A DNA stretch of 64,000 nt from Streptomyces sp. NBC_00287 (GCF_036173105.1 NZ_CP108053.1:3720001-3784000), one strand, 5' to 3'. Positions 24,215-33,057 are shown, numbered from the stretch's first letter. Numbers and translations are program-made. The notes: generated from the letters alone by a model not told the origin.

Positions 24215-24817
24215 TCAGCCCAACAGCTCCCGCACCACCGGCACCAACGCCCGAAACGCCTTCCCCCGGTGGCTGATCGCGTTCTTCTCGGCTGGGGTCA
24301 GTTCCGCGCAGGTTCGGGACTCGCCGTCCGGCTGGAGGATCGGGTCGTAGCCGAAGCCGTTGGTGCCGACCGGGGTGTGGCGCAATAGGCCTCGGAGTTG
24401 GCCCTCGACCACTCGCTCCCGGCCGTCCGGCAGGGCGAGGGCTGCCGCGCAGGCGAAGTGGGCGCCGCGGTGTTCGTCGGCGATGTCCGACAGCTGGGCC
24501 AGGAGCAGGTTCAGGTTCGCGCGATCGTCCCCATGCCTCCCCGCCCAGCGGGCCGAGAAGATGCCCGGGGCGCCGTTGAGGACGTCTACGCAGAGGCCCG
24601 AGTCGTCGGCTACCGCGGGCAGGCCTGTGGCCTGGGCCAGGGCGTGGGCTTTCAGGAGGGCGTTCTCGGCGAACGTCACTCCTGTTTCCTTGACGTCCGG
24701 GATGTCCGGGAACGCGTCCGCGCCGACGAGGTCATGGCTCAGACCTGCGTCGGCGAGGATCGCTTTCAGCTCGGTGATCTTTCCGGCGTTGCGTGTGGCG
24801 AGGATCAGGCGGGTCAT
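24215..24817 (-). CDS. rdgB: RdgB/HAM1-family non-canonical purine NTP pyrophosphatase
   Basis: A 200-residue protein that hydrolyses dITP, ITP and XTP to monophosphates, keeping deaminated purines out of nucleic acids. Family marks are the N-terminal LATRNAGKITELK nucleotide-binding segment, VADDSGLCVDVLNGAPGIFSA with metal-binding Asp residues, the RWAGRHGDD stretch, and the C-terminal FGYDPILQPDGESRTCAE and SHRGKAF. It is cytoplasmic. It is separated by 10 bases from a lipoprotein gene upstream and lies downstream of rph, as in many actinomycetes. Confidence 0.96.
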   Translation of the reverse strand: MTRLILATRNAGKITELKAILADAGLSHDLVGADAFPDIPDVKETGVTFAENALLKAHALAQATGLPAVADDSGLCVDVLNGAPGIFSARWAGRHGDDRANLNLLLAQLSDIADEHRGAHFACAAALALPDGRERVVEGQLRGLLRHTPVGTNGFGYDPILQPDGESRTCAELTPAEKNAISHRGKAFRALVPVVRELLG

Positions 24818-24827
24818 GCCCCCAGTA

Positions 24828-25229
24828 TCAGGGGGTGCAGACCTTCGTCAGTTCGCCGGCCGCGTCGGTGACCGGGGTGAGGTCGGGGGTCTCGTCGCCG
24901 TTCTTGACGGCCGTACGGACGTTGTCGACCGCGGCGGCGAGGTCGTCGACCGCCTTGCTGACGTCGGCGTTGTCGGTCTTCTCGCCGACCTCGTCGAGGT
25001 TCTTGTCGATGGAGTCGAGGGACTCGTCGATCTGCGTCGGGTCGTTCGCGGCGCTCTCCACGGCCTGCTGGAGCTCGGTCACGCTGTCCGCGACCGCCTC
25101 GGCGGTCTGGACGCAGTCCAGCGCCTTGCCGACGGCCTCGCAGCCGGTGGTCAGTCCAACGGTCAGCCCTACGGCCGCCACCGCGGCGACAATGGCGATA
25201 CGGCTCCGACGGCGTCGGCTCGCGCCCAT
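24828..25229 (-). CDS. Putative lipoprotein, helical
   Basis: A 133-residue exported protein. The signal MGASRRRRSRIAIVAAVAAV to GLTTGC ends in a lipobox with acceptor Cys30, so the mature product is membrane-tethered by lipid. The remaining 100 residues are acidic and strongly helical with heptad-like Ala/Val/Leu spacing (VADSVTELQQAVES, DLAAAVDNVRTAVKNG) and carry two more cysteines (DCVQTAE and KVCTP) that could form a disulfide. No known domain is recognised. Confidence 0.88.
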   Translation of the reverse strand: MGASRRRRSRIAIVAAVAAVGLTVGLTTGCEAVGKALDCVQTAEAVADSVTELQQAVESAANDPTQIDESLDSIDKNLDEVGEKTDNADVSKAVDDLAAAVDNVRTAVKNGDETPDLTPVTDAAGELTKVCTP

Positions 25230-25373
25230 GCTGGTGTCCCTCCCGTGCTCAGGCCCTTGGCAGGCCCCCGTGCCTGGCCGGGCGCACGACGGTATGTCGT
25301 ACGCCCGTACCCCTAGTGACGCTGGGGCGGGCGGCGTGGTTGCCCGTGCCGGACGCCTGGCTTGGTGCGTCCT

Positions 25374-26111
25374 TTACTTTTCGAGGACCGTATCAAGGGC
25401 CTTGCGCTGGAGGACAGCGAGTTCGGTGCAGCCCGAAACCGCCAGGTCCAGCAGGACGTTGAGCTCCTCGCGGGCGAAGGGCTCGGCCTCCGCGGTGCCC
25501 TGGACCTCGACGAAGCGGCCGTCGCCGGTGCAGACGACGTTCATGTCGGTCTCGGCCTTCACGTCCTCCTCGTAGCGGAGGTCGAGGAGCGGGACCCCGC
25601 CGACGATGCCGACCGACACCGCCGACACGGTTCCGGTCAGGGGCTGGCGGCCCGCCTTGATCAGCTTCTTGCCCTGGGCCCAGGCGATGGCGTCCGCGAG
25701 TGCCACGTACGCGCCCGTGATGGCCGCCGTACGCGTGCCGCCGTCGGCCTGCAGTACGTCGCAGTCCAGGACGATCGTGTTCTCGCCGAGCGCCTTGTAG
25801 TCGATGACCGCGCGCAGGGAGCGGCCGATGAGTCGGCTGATCTCGTGCGTACGGCCGCCGATCTTGCCGCGCACGGACTCGCGGTCGCCGCGGGTGTTGG
25901 TGGCGCGGGGCAGCATGGAGTACTCCGCGGTGACCCAGCCCTCGCCGCTGCCCTTGCGCCAGCGCGGGACGCCTTCGGTGACGGAGGCGGTGCAGAAGAC
26001 CTTCGTGTCGCCGAAGGAGACGAGGACGGAGCCCTCGGCGTGCTTGCTCCAGCCGCGTTCGATGGTGACGGGGCGGAGCTGTTCGGGGGTGCGGCCGTCG
26101 ATGCGTGACAT
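25374..26111 (-). CDS. rph: Ribonuclease PH
   Basis: A 245-residue phosphorolytic 3'-to-5' exoribonuclease that trims tRNA precursors, removing nucleotides after CCA. Recognisable elements are MSRIDGRTPEQLRPVTI, SVLVSFGDTKVFCTASV, GEGWVTAEYSMLPRATNTR, and RSLRAVIDYKALGENTIVLD with DVLQADGGTRTAAITGA. The protein forms a hexamer in the cytoplasm. It lies upstream of the lipoprotein and rdgB genes on the same strand, a known actinobacterial arrangement. Confidence 0.97.
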   Translation of the reverse strand: MSRIDGRTPEQLRPVTIERGWSKHAEGSVLVSFGDTKVFCTASVTEGVPRWRKGSGEGWVTAEYSMLPRATNTRGDRESVRGKIGGRTHEISRLIGRSLRAVIDYKALGENTIVLDCDVLQADGGTRTAAITGAYVALADAIAWAQGKKLIKAGRQPLTGTVSAVSVGIVGGVPLLDLRYEEDVKAETDMNVVCTGDGRFVEVQGTAEAEPFAREELNVLLDLAVSGCTELAVLQRKALDTVLEK

Positions 26112-26179
26112 GCCGATGAGCCTAGCCGTACATGTGGAAGGGGCCCCTCCCCCGGTGGGACGGGACCCCTGTCCGTGAA

Positions 26180-26201
26180 CCCGGCCGCTTGAGGGGCCGG
26201 G
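26180..26201 (-). terminator. Hairpin after nagF
   Basis: CCCGGCC (26180-26186) and GGCCGGG (26195-26201) form a 7-base stem 3 bases beyond the nagF stop on the minus strand. A modest but well-placed GC-rich terminator. Confidence 0.55.
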
Positions 26202-26204
26202 GGC

Positions 26205-26438
26205 TCACATCATGTCTTCGATCTCCGCCGCGATCGGGTCGGCGTCGGTGCCGATGACGACCTGGATCGCGGTGCCCATCTTGACGACTCCGTGGGCGCC
26301 GGCCGCCTTCAGGGCCGCCTCGTTGACGAGGGAGGCGTCGGCGACTTCGGTGCGCAGGCGCGTGATGCAGCCCTCGACCTCTTCGATGTTGTCGATGCCG
26401 CCGAGTCCGGCGACGATCTTCTCAGCCTTGGTGGCCAT
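26205..26438 (-). CDS. nagF: PTS glucose/N-acetylglucosamine-family EIIB component
   Basis: A 77-residue EIIB domain. The phosphorylation motif EVEGCITRLR contains Cys24, which receives phosphate from EIIA and passes it to the sugar on EIIC. The end VVIGTDADPIAAEIEDM fits the family. ATG 26438 follows GGAG and begins the conserved MATKAEKIVAGLGGIDNI. It is divergent from nagE1 with a DasR-type box between them. S. coelicolor has the same layout (a single IIB protein serving IIC proteins), hence the symbol. Confidence 0.92.
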   Translation of the reverse strand: MATKAEKIVAGLGGIDNIEEVEGCITRLRTEVADASLVNEAALKAAGAHGVVKMGTAIQVVIGTDADPIAAEIEDMM

Positions 26439-26529
26439 TTCGGTCTCCTCACGCACAGTTGGCCCAACTTTTCGAGCGATTGCGCCGTACGTACCGAAAG
26501 ATGACGTCACAGCTACCCAATCGTCGATA

Positions 26530-26545
26530 ACTGGTCTACACCACC
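26530..26545. promoter_or_regulatory. DasR-responsive element (dre) between nagF and nagE1
   Basis: ACTGGTCTACACCACC matches the dre consensus A(C/G)TGGTCTAGACCACT closely, with 14 of 16 positions by my count. It lies 36 bases before the nagE1 ATG and 91 bases before nagF, so it may control both. DasR is a GntR-family repressor released by amino-sugar phosphates in Streptomyces. Confidence 0.85.
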
Positions 26546-26565
26546 TGACAGGCGGTCGCCAACTG

Positions 26566-27852
26566 ATGAACGCCCCCTCCGAGACCTCTCCGGCACGTCG
26601 GCGGTGGCAGTCGGCGTTCCAGGGCCTGCAGAAGATGGGACGCAGTCTTCAGCTGCCGATCGCGGTCCTGCCGGCCGCGGGCATTCTCAACCGGCTCGGC
26701 CAGCCCGATGTGTTCGGGGACGAGGGGCTCGGCTGGGACAACGTCGCCAAGGTGATGGACGGCGCGGGCGGCGCGCTGCTCGACGGTCAATTGGGACTGC
26801 CTCTGCTGTTCTGCGTCGGTGTCGCGATCGGCATGGCGAAGAAGGCGGACGGCTCGACCGCGCTCGCGGCGGTGGCGGGTTTCCTCGTCTACTACAACGT
26901 GCTGCGCCAGTTTCCCGAGGACTGCCCGGAGGGGGCGACGGAGGTCGAGACCGGCTGCCAGGCGACGGAAGGGGTGGTGACGGCCTTCACGTACCAGAAC
27001 CCCGGGGTCTTCGGCGGCATCGTCATCGGCCTGTTGACGGCCTTCTTCTGGGCCCGCTATCACCGTACGAAGCTGGTGGACTGGCTCGGCTTCTTCAACG
27101 GCCGCCGTCTGGTGCCGATCATCATGGCGTTCGTCGCCATCGCCATCGCGGCGCTGTGTCTGTGGGTCTGGCCGCCGATCGGCAACGGGCTGGAGGACTT
27201 CAGCGACTGGCTGAGCGACGCGGGCGCCTGGGGTGCGGGTGTGTTCGGTATCGCCAACCGCGCACTGCTGGTGATCGGGCTGCATCAGTTCCTGAACGTG
27301 CCCATCTGGTTCCAGTTCGGCACCTACACCACGCCGGACGGCGAGGTGGTGCACGGCGACATCAATATGTTCCTGGCGGGCGATCCGGATGCGGGGCAGT
27401 TCCTGTCGGGCTTCTTCCCGATCATGATGTTCGCGCTGCCGGCCGCGGCCCTCGCGATCACGCACTGCGCCAAGCCGCACCGCCGCAAGGAGGTCGGCGG
27501 TCTGATGCTCTCGGTCGCGCTGACGTCGTTCGTCACCGGTATCACCGAGCCGATCGAGTACTCGTTCCTGTTCATCGCGCCGCTGTTGTACGTGGTGCAC
27601 GCGGTGCTGACGGGTGTGTCGATGGCGGTGACGTGGGGGCTCGGGGTGCACGACGGCTTCAGCTTCTCCGCCGGTCTCATCGACTACATCATCAACTGGA
27701 ACCTGGCGACCAGGCCGTGGGCGATCATTCCGATCGGGCTGGCCTTCGCAGTCGTGTATTACGTGATCTTCCGGTTCGCGATCACGAGATTCGATCTCAA
27801 GACGCCGGGCAGGGAGCCGGAGGAGGAACACGAGGACGTCACCAAGGCCTGA
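26566..27852 (+). CDS. nagE1: PTS N-acetylglucosamine-type EIIC permease
   Basis: A 428-residue membrane EIIC of the glucose/GlcNAc family with about ten helices. Marks are GLQKMGRSLQLPIAVLPAAG, the long GIGMAKKADGSTALAAVAGF block and the GITEPIEYSFLFIAP motif that binds the phospho-accepting sugar. ATG 26566 follows a weak AGGCGG site. The loop around residues 120-145 contains ECEGATEVETGCQ-like acidic and cysteine residues not in nagE2. It is a paralogue of the next gene; specificity could be GlcNAc or a related sugar. Confidence 0.92.
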   Translation: MNAPSETSPARRRWQSAFQGLQKMGRSLQLPIAVLPAAGILNRLGQPDVFGDEGLGWDNVAKVMDGAGGALLDGQLGLPLLFCVGVAIGMAKKADGSTALAAVAGFLVYYNVLRQFPEDCPEGATEVETGCQATEGVVTAFTYQNPGVFGGIVIGLLTAFFWARYHRTKLVDWLGFFNGRRLVPIIMAFVAIAIAALCLWVWPPIGNGLEDFSDWLSDAGAWGAGVFGIANRALLVIGLHQFLNVPIWFQFGTYTTPDGEVVHGDINMFLAGDPDAGQFLSGFFPIMMFALPAAALAITHCAKPHRRKEVGGLMLSVALTSFVTGITEPIEYSFLFIAPLLYVVHAVLTGVSMAVTWGLGVHDGFSFSAGLIDYIINWNLATRPWAIIPIGLAFAVVYYVIFRFAITRFDLKTPGREPEEEHEDVTKA

Positions 27853-27880
27853 TCAAAACCGCGCCGAATAACGGTTGCAC

Positions 27881-27912
27881 AACCCGCGGTTCCGGTAACG
27901 GAATCGCGGGTT
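27881..27912 (+). terminator. Intercistronic hairpin between nagE1 and nagE2
   Basis: A 14-base stem with one mismatch, AACCCGCG...CGCGGGTT (27881-27894 and 27899-27912), closes a 4-base loop GTAA and is followed by CCTT. It separates the two permease genes, which also have distinct DasR boxes. Confidence 0.8.
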
Positions 27913-27938
27913 CCTTATGCGCCCTTCATCGTGCTACA

Positions 27939-27971
27939 ACAGGTCTACACCACTGAGTGGTGTAGACCACC
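27939..27971. promoter_or_regulatory. Tandem DasR-responsive elements upstream of nagE2
   Basis: Two dre-like 16-mers, ACAGGTCTACACCACT (27939-27954) and AGTGGTGTAGACCACC (27956-27971), lie in opposite orientation around a single G. Their inner parts form a perfect 27-base palindrome, arms GGTCTACACCACT and AGTGGTGTAGACC. Being immediately before the nagE2 ribosome site, DasR bound there would strongly block expression until amino-sugar phosphates accumulate. Confidence 0.88.
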
Positions 27972-27989
27972 ACCCGATGGAGGAAGTCT

Positions 27990-29240
<1,251 letters not shown>

Positions 29241-29257
29241 GCCGCCGCTGAACCACG

Positions 29258-29291
29258 ACGAGGCCCCCCGGAACACTCCGGGGGGCCTCGT
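29258..29291. terminator. Strong bidirectional terminator between nagE2 and the MBL gene
   Basis: A perfect 15-base stem, ACGAGGCCCCCCGGA (29258-29272) with TCCGGGGGGCCTCGT (29277-29291), loop ACAC, lies between convergent genes. Confidence 0.92.
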
Positions 29292-29307
29292 TCTGTCGTA
29301 GTCGCCG

Positions 29308-30060
29308 TCAGATCTCGTACGTCTGCCTCGGCGCCGCCAGTTCCGCCGGACCGTCGTAGACCGCGCGGGCGTCGGCGAGGTTGAGCTGGGCGTCGGTCCA
29401 CGGGGGGATGTGGGTCAGGACCAGGCGGCGGGCGCCCGCTCGGGCCGCCGTCTCGCCCGCCTCGCGGCCGTTGAGGTGCAGGTCGGGGATGTTCTCCTTG
29501 CCGTGCGTGAACGCCGCCTCGCACAGGAACAGATCGGTGTCGCGGGCGAGTTCGTCGAGCGTCGGGGTGACGCCGGTGTCGCCGGAGTACGTCAGGGACC
29601 TCCCGCCGTGCTCGACGCGGATGCCGTACGCCTCCACCGGATGGGCCACGCGCTCCGTGTGCACCGTGAACGGGCCGATCTCGAAGGTGGACGGCTTGAC
29701 GGTGTGGAAGTCGAAGACCTCGCTCATCGAGGAGGCCGAGGGGGTGTCGGCGTAGGCCGTGGTCAGCCGGTGCTCCGTGCCCTCGGGTCCGTAGACCGGG
29801 ATGGGGGCGCAGCGGCCGCCGTCGTGGCGGTAGTAGCGTGCGACGAAGTACGCGCACATGTCGATGCAGTGGTCGGCGTGCAGATGGCTCAGGAAGATCG
29901 CGTCGAGGTCGTAGAGACCGCAGTGGCGCTGCAGCTCGCCCAGGGCGCCGTTGCCCATGTCGAGGAGCAGCCGGAAGCCGTCGGCCTCGACGAGGTAGCT
30001 CGAGCAGGCCGATTCCGCGGACGGGAACGACCCCGAGCAGCCGACGACGGTGAGCTTCAT
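29308..30060 (-). CDS. MBL-fold metallo-hydrolase
   Basis: A 250-residue metallo-beta-lactamase-fold hydrolase. The metal-binding motif is HLHADH (residues 59-64), followed by a later HPVEAYG histidine, YSGDTG (metal-bridging Asp) and LTHIPPW (final His). The arrangement resembles the RNase Z/phosphodiesterase-like cytoplasmic subgroup (MKLTVVGCSGSFPS opening), often annotated as cyclic-nucleotide phosphodiesterase-like. ATG 30060 begins the fold; a longer N-terminus is unsupported. Substrate unknown. Confidence 0.94.
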   Translation of the reverse strand: MKLTVVGCSGSFPSAESACSSYLVEADGFRLLLDMGNGALGELQRHCGLYDLDAIFLSHLHADHCIDMCAYFVARYYRHDGGRCAPIPVYGPEGTEHRLTTAYADTPSASSMSEVFDFHTVKPSTFEIGPFTVHTERVAHPVEAYGIRVEHGGRSLTYSGDTGVTPTLDELARDTDLFLCEAAFTHGKENIPDLHLNGREAGETAARAGARRLVLTHIPPWTDAQLNLADARAVYDGPAELAAPRQTYEI

Positions 30061-30318
30061 GAAGCAGAAACCTCCGCTGGCGGGAAATCCGGATAGGGGG
30101 CGACGGGGGTCGTGCGGTGCGTCGAGCGTAAGGCGCAAAACGTCGGGTCGCTCCTCCGCCAAGGGCTGTTGTGGGCGAACTCACCTGTGCTGTCACCGGT
30201 TCGGCTGCCGCCCGCTGTCAGTTGTTCGAGATCACCCGCAGGGGGCACTCCGCTCGCCGGTGCCCGCCGTCGCCTCTAGCGTCGGGCGGGGGTCACTCGG
30301 AATTCGGAGGAGCCTGAC

Positions 30319-30600
30319 ATGGCGGTACTGGTGCACAACGAAGCCGCGGATTGGACGAAGGAGCTCTACCAGGCGACGTTCGACCTGGCGATCCCGGACC
30401 GGACGCAGCCGCCGGCGGGGCTCATCGCCCACCTCGCGGCGCCCCGCGAGGCGGGTGGCTGGCAGGTCATCGACATCTGGGAGTCGGAGGACGCCTTCCG
30501 GCGCTTCCTGGAGGGCTCCGTCATCCCCGCCGCTCAGGAACTCGGAGCGCCGCCGTTCGACACGAAGGTGGTCGAGTTGTACAACTCCCTGATCCCGTAG
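30319..30600 (+). CDS. Small protein, antibiotic-biosynthesis-monooxygenase-like fold
   Basis: A 93-residue protein preceded by GGAGGAG eight bases upstream. The pattern (VLVHNEAADWTKELYQATF, then GLIAHLAAPREAGGWQVIDI and WESEDAFRRFLEG) resembles the dimeric alpha-beta barrel of ABM-domain proteins and related hypothetical actinobacterial proteins, but no catalytic residues are certain. It stands 41 bases before the MazF-like gene in the same direction. Function not assigned. Confidence 0.8.
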   Translation: MAVLVHNEAADWTKELYQATFDLAIPDRTQPPAGLIAHLAAPREAGGWQVIDIWESEDAFRRFLEGSVIPAAQELGAPPFDTKVVELYNSLIP

Positions 30601-30641
30601 TCGCGGCGCGGGGGCGCGGGCGCACCGGTACCGTCGTTGGT

Positions 30642-31073
30642 ATGGACACGTCCTGGTGGCTGGCGCTCGCGGCGGTGGTGCTGCTCGCGCTCGTCGCCGC
30701 GCTCGTGGACGGGTGGGGGCGCGGACGGCGTCCCCCGGGGCGGCGCCTGCGGCGGGTGGCGGCGCGGCCGCAGCCGACGGAGATCTGGTGGGCGAGCGTG
30801 CCCTACGAGGACCGGCCCGGTGCGAAGGACCGGCCGTGTCTGGTGCTGGCGGTGCATGGGAAGCGGGTGCGCGTCGCGAAGATCACCAGCCGCTATCACG
30901 ACGAGCGGGCCGGGGTGATTCCGTTGCCGCCGGGTGCGGTGAGCGATGCTCAGGGGCGGGCGAGCTTCCTGGAGACGGACGAGCTGCGCGAGGTGCCCGT
31001 GTGGGACTTCCGCCGGAAGGTGGGGGTGGTGGACCCGGTCCTTTGGGACCAGGTCCGTCACCTGGCTACATGA
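30642..31073 (+). CDS. Membrane-anchored PemK/MazF-family protein
   Basis: A 143-residue protein. Residues about 5-23 form a membrane helix (WWLALAAVVLLALVAALVD), followed by an arginine-rich linker and a MazF/PemK-like SH3 barrel: EIWWASVPYEDRPGAKDRPC, LAVHGKRVRVAKITSRYHD and GRASFLETDELREVPVWD. The EIWW...PCLVL pattern is characteristic. MazF proteins are usually mRNA interferase toxins with a small antitoxin partner; none is evident. The membrane tether is unusual and suggests a domesticated or regulatory role. Confidence 0.88.
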   Translation: MDTSWWLALAAVVLLALVAALVDGWGRGRRPPGRRLRRVAARPQPTEIWWASVPYEDRPGAKDRPCLVLAVHGKRVRVAKITSRYHDERAGVIPLPPGAVSDAQGRASFLETDELREVPVWDFRRKVGVVDPVLWDQVRHLAT

Positions 31074-31077
31074 GGGC

Positions 31078-32028
31078 CTACGCCCAGAGTTGACCCTGAA
31101 GGGTCTCGATCGCTTCTTCTGTCGTCGCCGCCGTGTAGACGCCCGTCGACAGGTACTTCCAGCCGCCGTCGGCCACGACGAACACGATGTCGGCGGACTC
31201 CCCCGCCTTCAGCGCCTTGTTGCCGACGCCGATCGCGGCGTGCAGGGCCGCGCCGGTGGAGACGCCGGCGAAGATGCCCTCCTGCTGGAGCAGCTCACGG
31301 GTGCGGGTGACCGCGTCCGCCGAGCCGACGGAGAAGCGGGTGGTGAGGACCGAGGCGTCGTACAACTCCGGTACGAAGCCCTCGTCGAGGTTCCTGAGGC
31401 CGTACACCAGGTCGTCGTAGCGCGGTTCGGCGGCGACGATCTTCACGTCCGGCTTGTGCTCACGGAGGTAGCGGCCGACGCCCATCAGGGTGCCGGTGGT
31501 GCCGAGGCCGGCCACGAAGTGGGTGATGGACGGGAGGTCGGTGAGGATCTCGGGGCCCGTGGTCGCGTAGTGGGCGCCCGCGTTGTCCGGGTTGCCGTAC
31601 TGGTAGAGCATCACCCAGTCGGGGTGCTCGGCCGACAGCTCCTTGGCGACGCGTACGGCCGTGTTGGAGCCGCCCGCCGCCGGGGAGGAGATGATCTCGG
31701 CGCCCCACATGCCGAGCAGGTCCCGGCGCTCCTGCGAGGTGTTCTCGGGCATCACGCAGACCATGCGGTAGCCCTTGAGCTTGGCGGCCATGGCCAGTGA
31801 GATGCCGGTGTTGCCGGAGGTGGGCTCCAGAATCGTGCAGCCCGGGGTCAGACGGCCGTCCTTCTCCGCCTGCTCGATCATGTGCAGGGCCGGGCGGTCC
31901 TTGACCGAGCCGGTGGGGTTGCGGTCCTCCAGCTTGGCCCAGATGCGGACCTCGGCGGACGGCGACAGCCGCGGCAGGCGCACCAGGGGGGTGTTGCCTA
32001 CCGCGGCCAGCGGGGAGTCGTAGCGCAT
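31078..32028 (-). CDS. cysM: Cysteine synthase, CysM type (CysO-thiocarboxylate-linked)
   Basis: A 316-residue PLP enzyme. The Schiff-base lysine is K43 in SVKDRPA, the phosphate loop TSGNTG is residues 70-75, and AGLGTTGTLMG is the substrate loop. It converts an activated serine plus a sulfide source to cysteine. Its gene follows cysO by 6 bases and mec upstream, as in mycobacteria where CysM uses O-phosphoserine and CysO-thiocarboxylate. A positively charged substrate site is not obvious by eye. Confidence 0.94.
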   Translation of the reverse strand: MRYDSPLAAVGNTPLVRLPRLSPSAEVRIWAKLEDRNPTGSVKDRPALHMIEQAEKDGRLTPGCTILEPTSGNTGISLAMAAKLKGYRMVCVMPENTSQERRDLLGMWGAEIISSPAAGGSNTAVRVAKELSAEHPDWVMLYQYGNPDNAGAHYATTGPEILTDLPSITHFVAGLGTTGTLMGVGRYLREHKPDVKIVAAEPRYDDLVYGLRNLDEGFVPELYDASVLTTRFSVGSADAVTRTRELLQQEGIFAGVSTGAALHAAIGVGNKALKAGESADIVFVVADGGWKYLSTGVYTAATTEEAIETLQGQLWA

Positions 32029-32034
32029 ACGGGA

Positions 32035-32313
32035 TCAGACCATGCCGCCGGCCACGGCCGGCAGGATCGTGACGTTGTCGCCGTCGGTGAGCTTGGTGTT
32101 GATGCCGTCGAGGAAGCGGACGTCCTCGTCGTTCAGGTAGACGTTGACGAACCGGCGCAGCTGCTCGCCGTCCACGATGCGGGCGCGGATGCCCGCATGC
32201 CGGGTCTCCAGGTCGGTGAACAGGTCGGCGAGGGTGTCACCGCTGCCCTCCACCGCCTTCTGACCGTCGGTGTACTGGCGGAGGATGGTGGGGATGCGGA
32301 CCTCGATGGCCAT
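32035..32313 (-). CDS. cysO: CysO sulfur-carrier protein, MoaD/ThiS-like
   Basis: A 92-residue ubiquitin-like protein. The fold begins MAIEVRIPTILRQYTDGQ, and the C-terminus ends AVAGG followed by Met-Val. Sulfur carriers act through a thiocarboxylate on the terminal Gly of a Gly-Gly. Here two residues follow the pair, so they must be removed, plausibly by the JAMM protease encoded upstream. CysO donates sulfur to CysM to build cysteine. It lies 97 bases after the leader peptide and 6 bases before cysM. Confidence 0.93.
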   Translation of the reverse strand: MAIEVRIPTILRQYTDGQKAVEGSGDTLADLFTDLETRHAGIRARIVDGEQLRRFVNVYLNDEDVRFLDGINTKLTDGDNVTILPAVAGGMV

Positions 32314-32410
32314 GGCAAGGGGCTCCTGTCGGAAAAGTGGTCTGGTCTCAGTGGGCGCGCGCGTCGACGGCGCGCCGCGGCAACACGGCCGTACGGCTAC
32401 AGCGGGACGG

Positions 32411-32506
32411 TCAACAGATGGCGCTGTTCAGCCTGCACAGGTCGACGTGCAGCCGCGCAACGAGCATCGTGCCCGGCGCCTTGTCGCTCACGTCGAGAAG
32501 AACCAT
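32411..32506 (-). CDS. Putative leader peptide upstream of cysO, ending in cysteine
   Basis: A 31-residue peptide (MVLLDVSDKAPG... VARLHVDLCRLNSAIC) encoded from ATG 32506 to TGA 32411. It resembles the actinobacterial putative leader peptide family found before sulfur-metabolism genes, which share an RLHVDLCR core and end in Cys. A TACGAT -10 box (32513-32518) ends six bases before the ATG, so transcription would start at or next to it and give a leaderless mRNA. Ribosome stalling on the Cys codons could sense cysteine. Length is below normal gene-calling cutoffs. Confidence 0.72.
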   Translation of the reverse strand: MVLLDVSDKAPGTMLVARLHVDLCRLNSAIC

Positions 32507-32512
32507 GGGCTC

Positions 32513-32518
32513 ATCGTA
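32513..32518 (-). promoter_or_regulatory. Candidate -10 box (TACGAT) for the leaderless leader-peptide transcript
   Basis: Minus-strand TACGAT is followed by GAGCCC and then the ATG of the leader peptide. A start point 6-7 bases after the -10 falls at the ATG. No clear -35 is seen. Confidence 0.5.
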
Positions 32519-32614
32519 TCGATTCCCGGACCGGCTCCAGGAGTGTGATCTCACCATACGGACGCAATTCTCCACGATGCGAGATCAGAGGGTTTCAGCG
32601 GGTCTCAGTCGGTC

Positions 32615-33037
32615 TCAGTAGGCCTCTACGACCTTGACCTCTTCCTCCGTGATCTCGCCCTCCAGGATCCGGAACGAGCGGAACTGGAACTCGCCCAGGC
32701 CGTCGGTGTCGGCGGTGGAGACGAGGACGTAGTGCGCGCCGGGCTCGTTGGCGTAGGAGATGTCGGTGCGGGAGGGGTAGGCCTCGGTCGCCGTGTGGGA
32801 GTGGTAGATGACCACCGGCTCCTCGTCACGGTCGTCCAGCTCACGGTAGAGCTTGAGCAGATCGCCGGAGTCGAACTCGTAGAACGTGGGCGACATGGCC
32901 GCGTTCAGCATCGGGATGAAGCGCTCGGGGCGGTCGGACCCCTCCGGCCCCGCGATGACGCCGCACGCCTCGTCGGGGTGGTCCTTGCGCGCGTGCGCGA
33001 CGATCTGGTCGACGAGGGCCTGGGTGATGGTCAGCAT
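32615..33037 (-). CDS. mec: JAMM/MPN+ metalloprotease, Mec-like
   Basis: A 140-residue zinc metalloprotease. The JAMM set is E23 (DEACG), H79-S-H81 (YHSHTATEAYPSRTD) and D92. In mycobacteria, Mec cleaves the peptide bond between CysO and the newly made cysteine, completing cysteine synthesis. Here it may also trim the two residues that follow Gly-Gly in CysO. It lies upstream of the leader peptide and cysO in the same orientation. Confidence 0.92.
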   Translation of the reverse strand: MLTITQALVDQIVAHARKDHPDEACGVIAGPEGSDRPERFIPMLNAAMSPTFYEFDSGDLLKLYRELDDRDEEPVVIYHSHTATEAYPSRTDISYANEPGAHYVLVSTADTDGLGEFQFRSFRILEGEITEEEVKVVEAY

Positions 33038-33057
33038 GCTGGCCAGGATAAGCAGAA

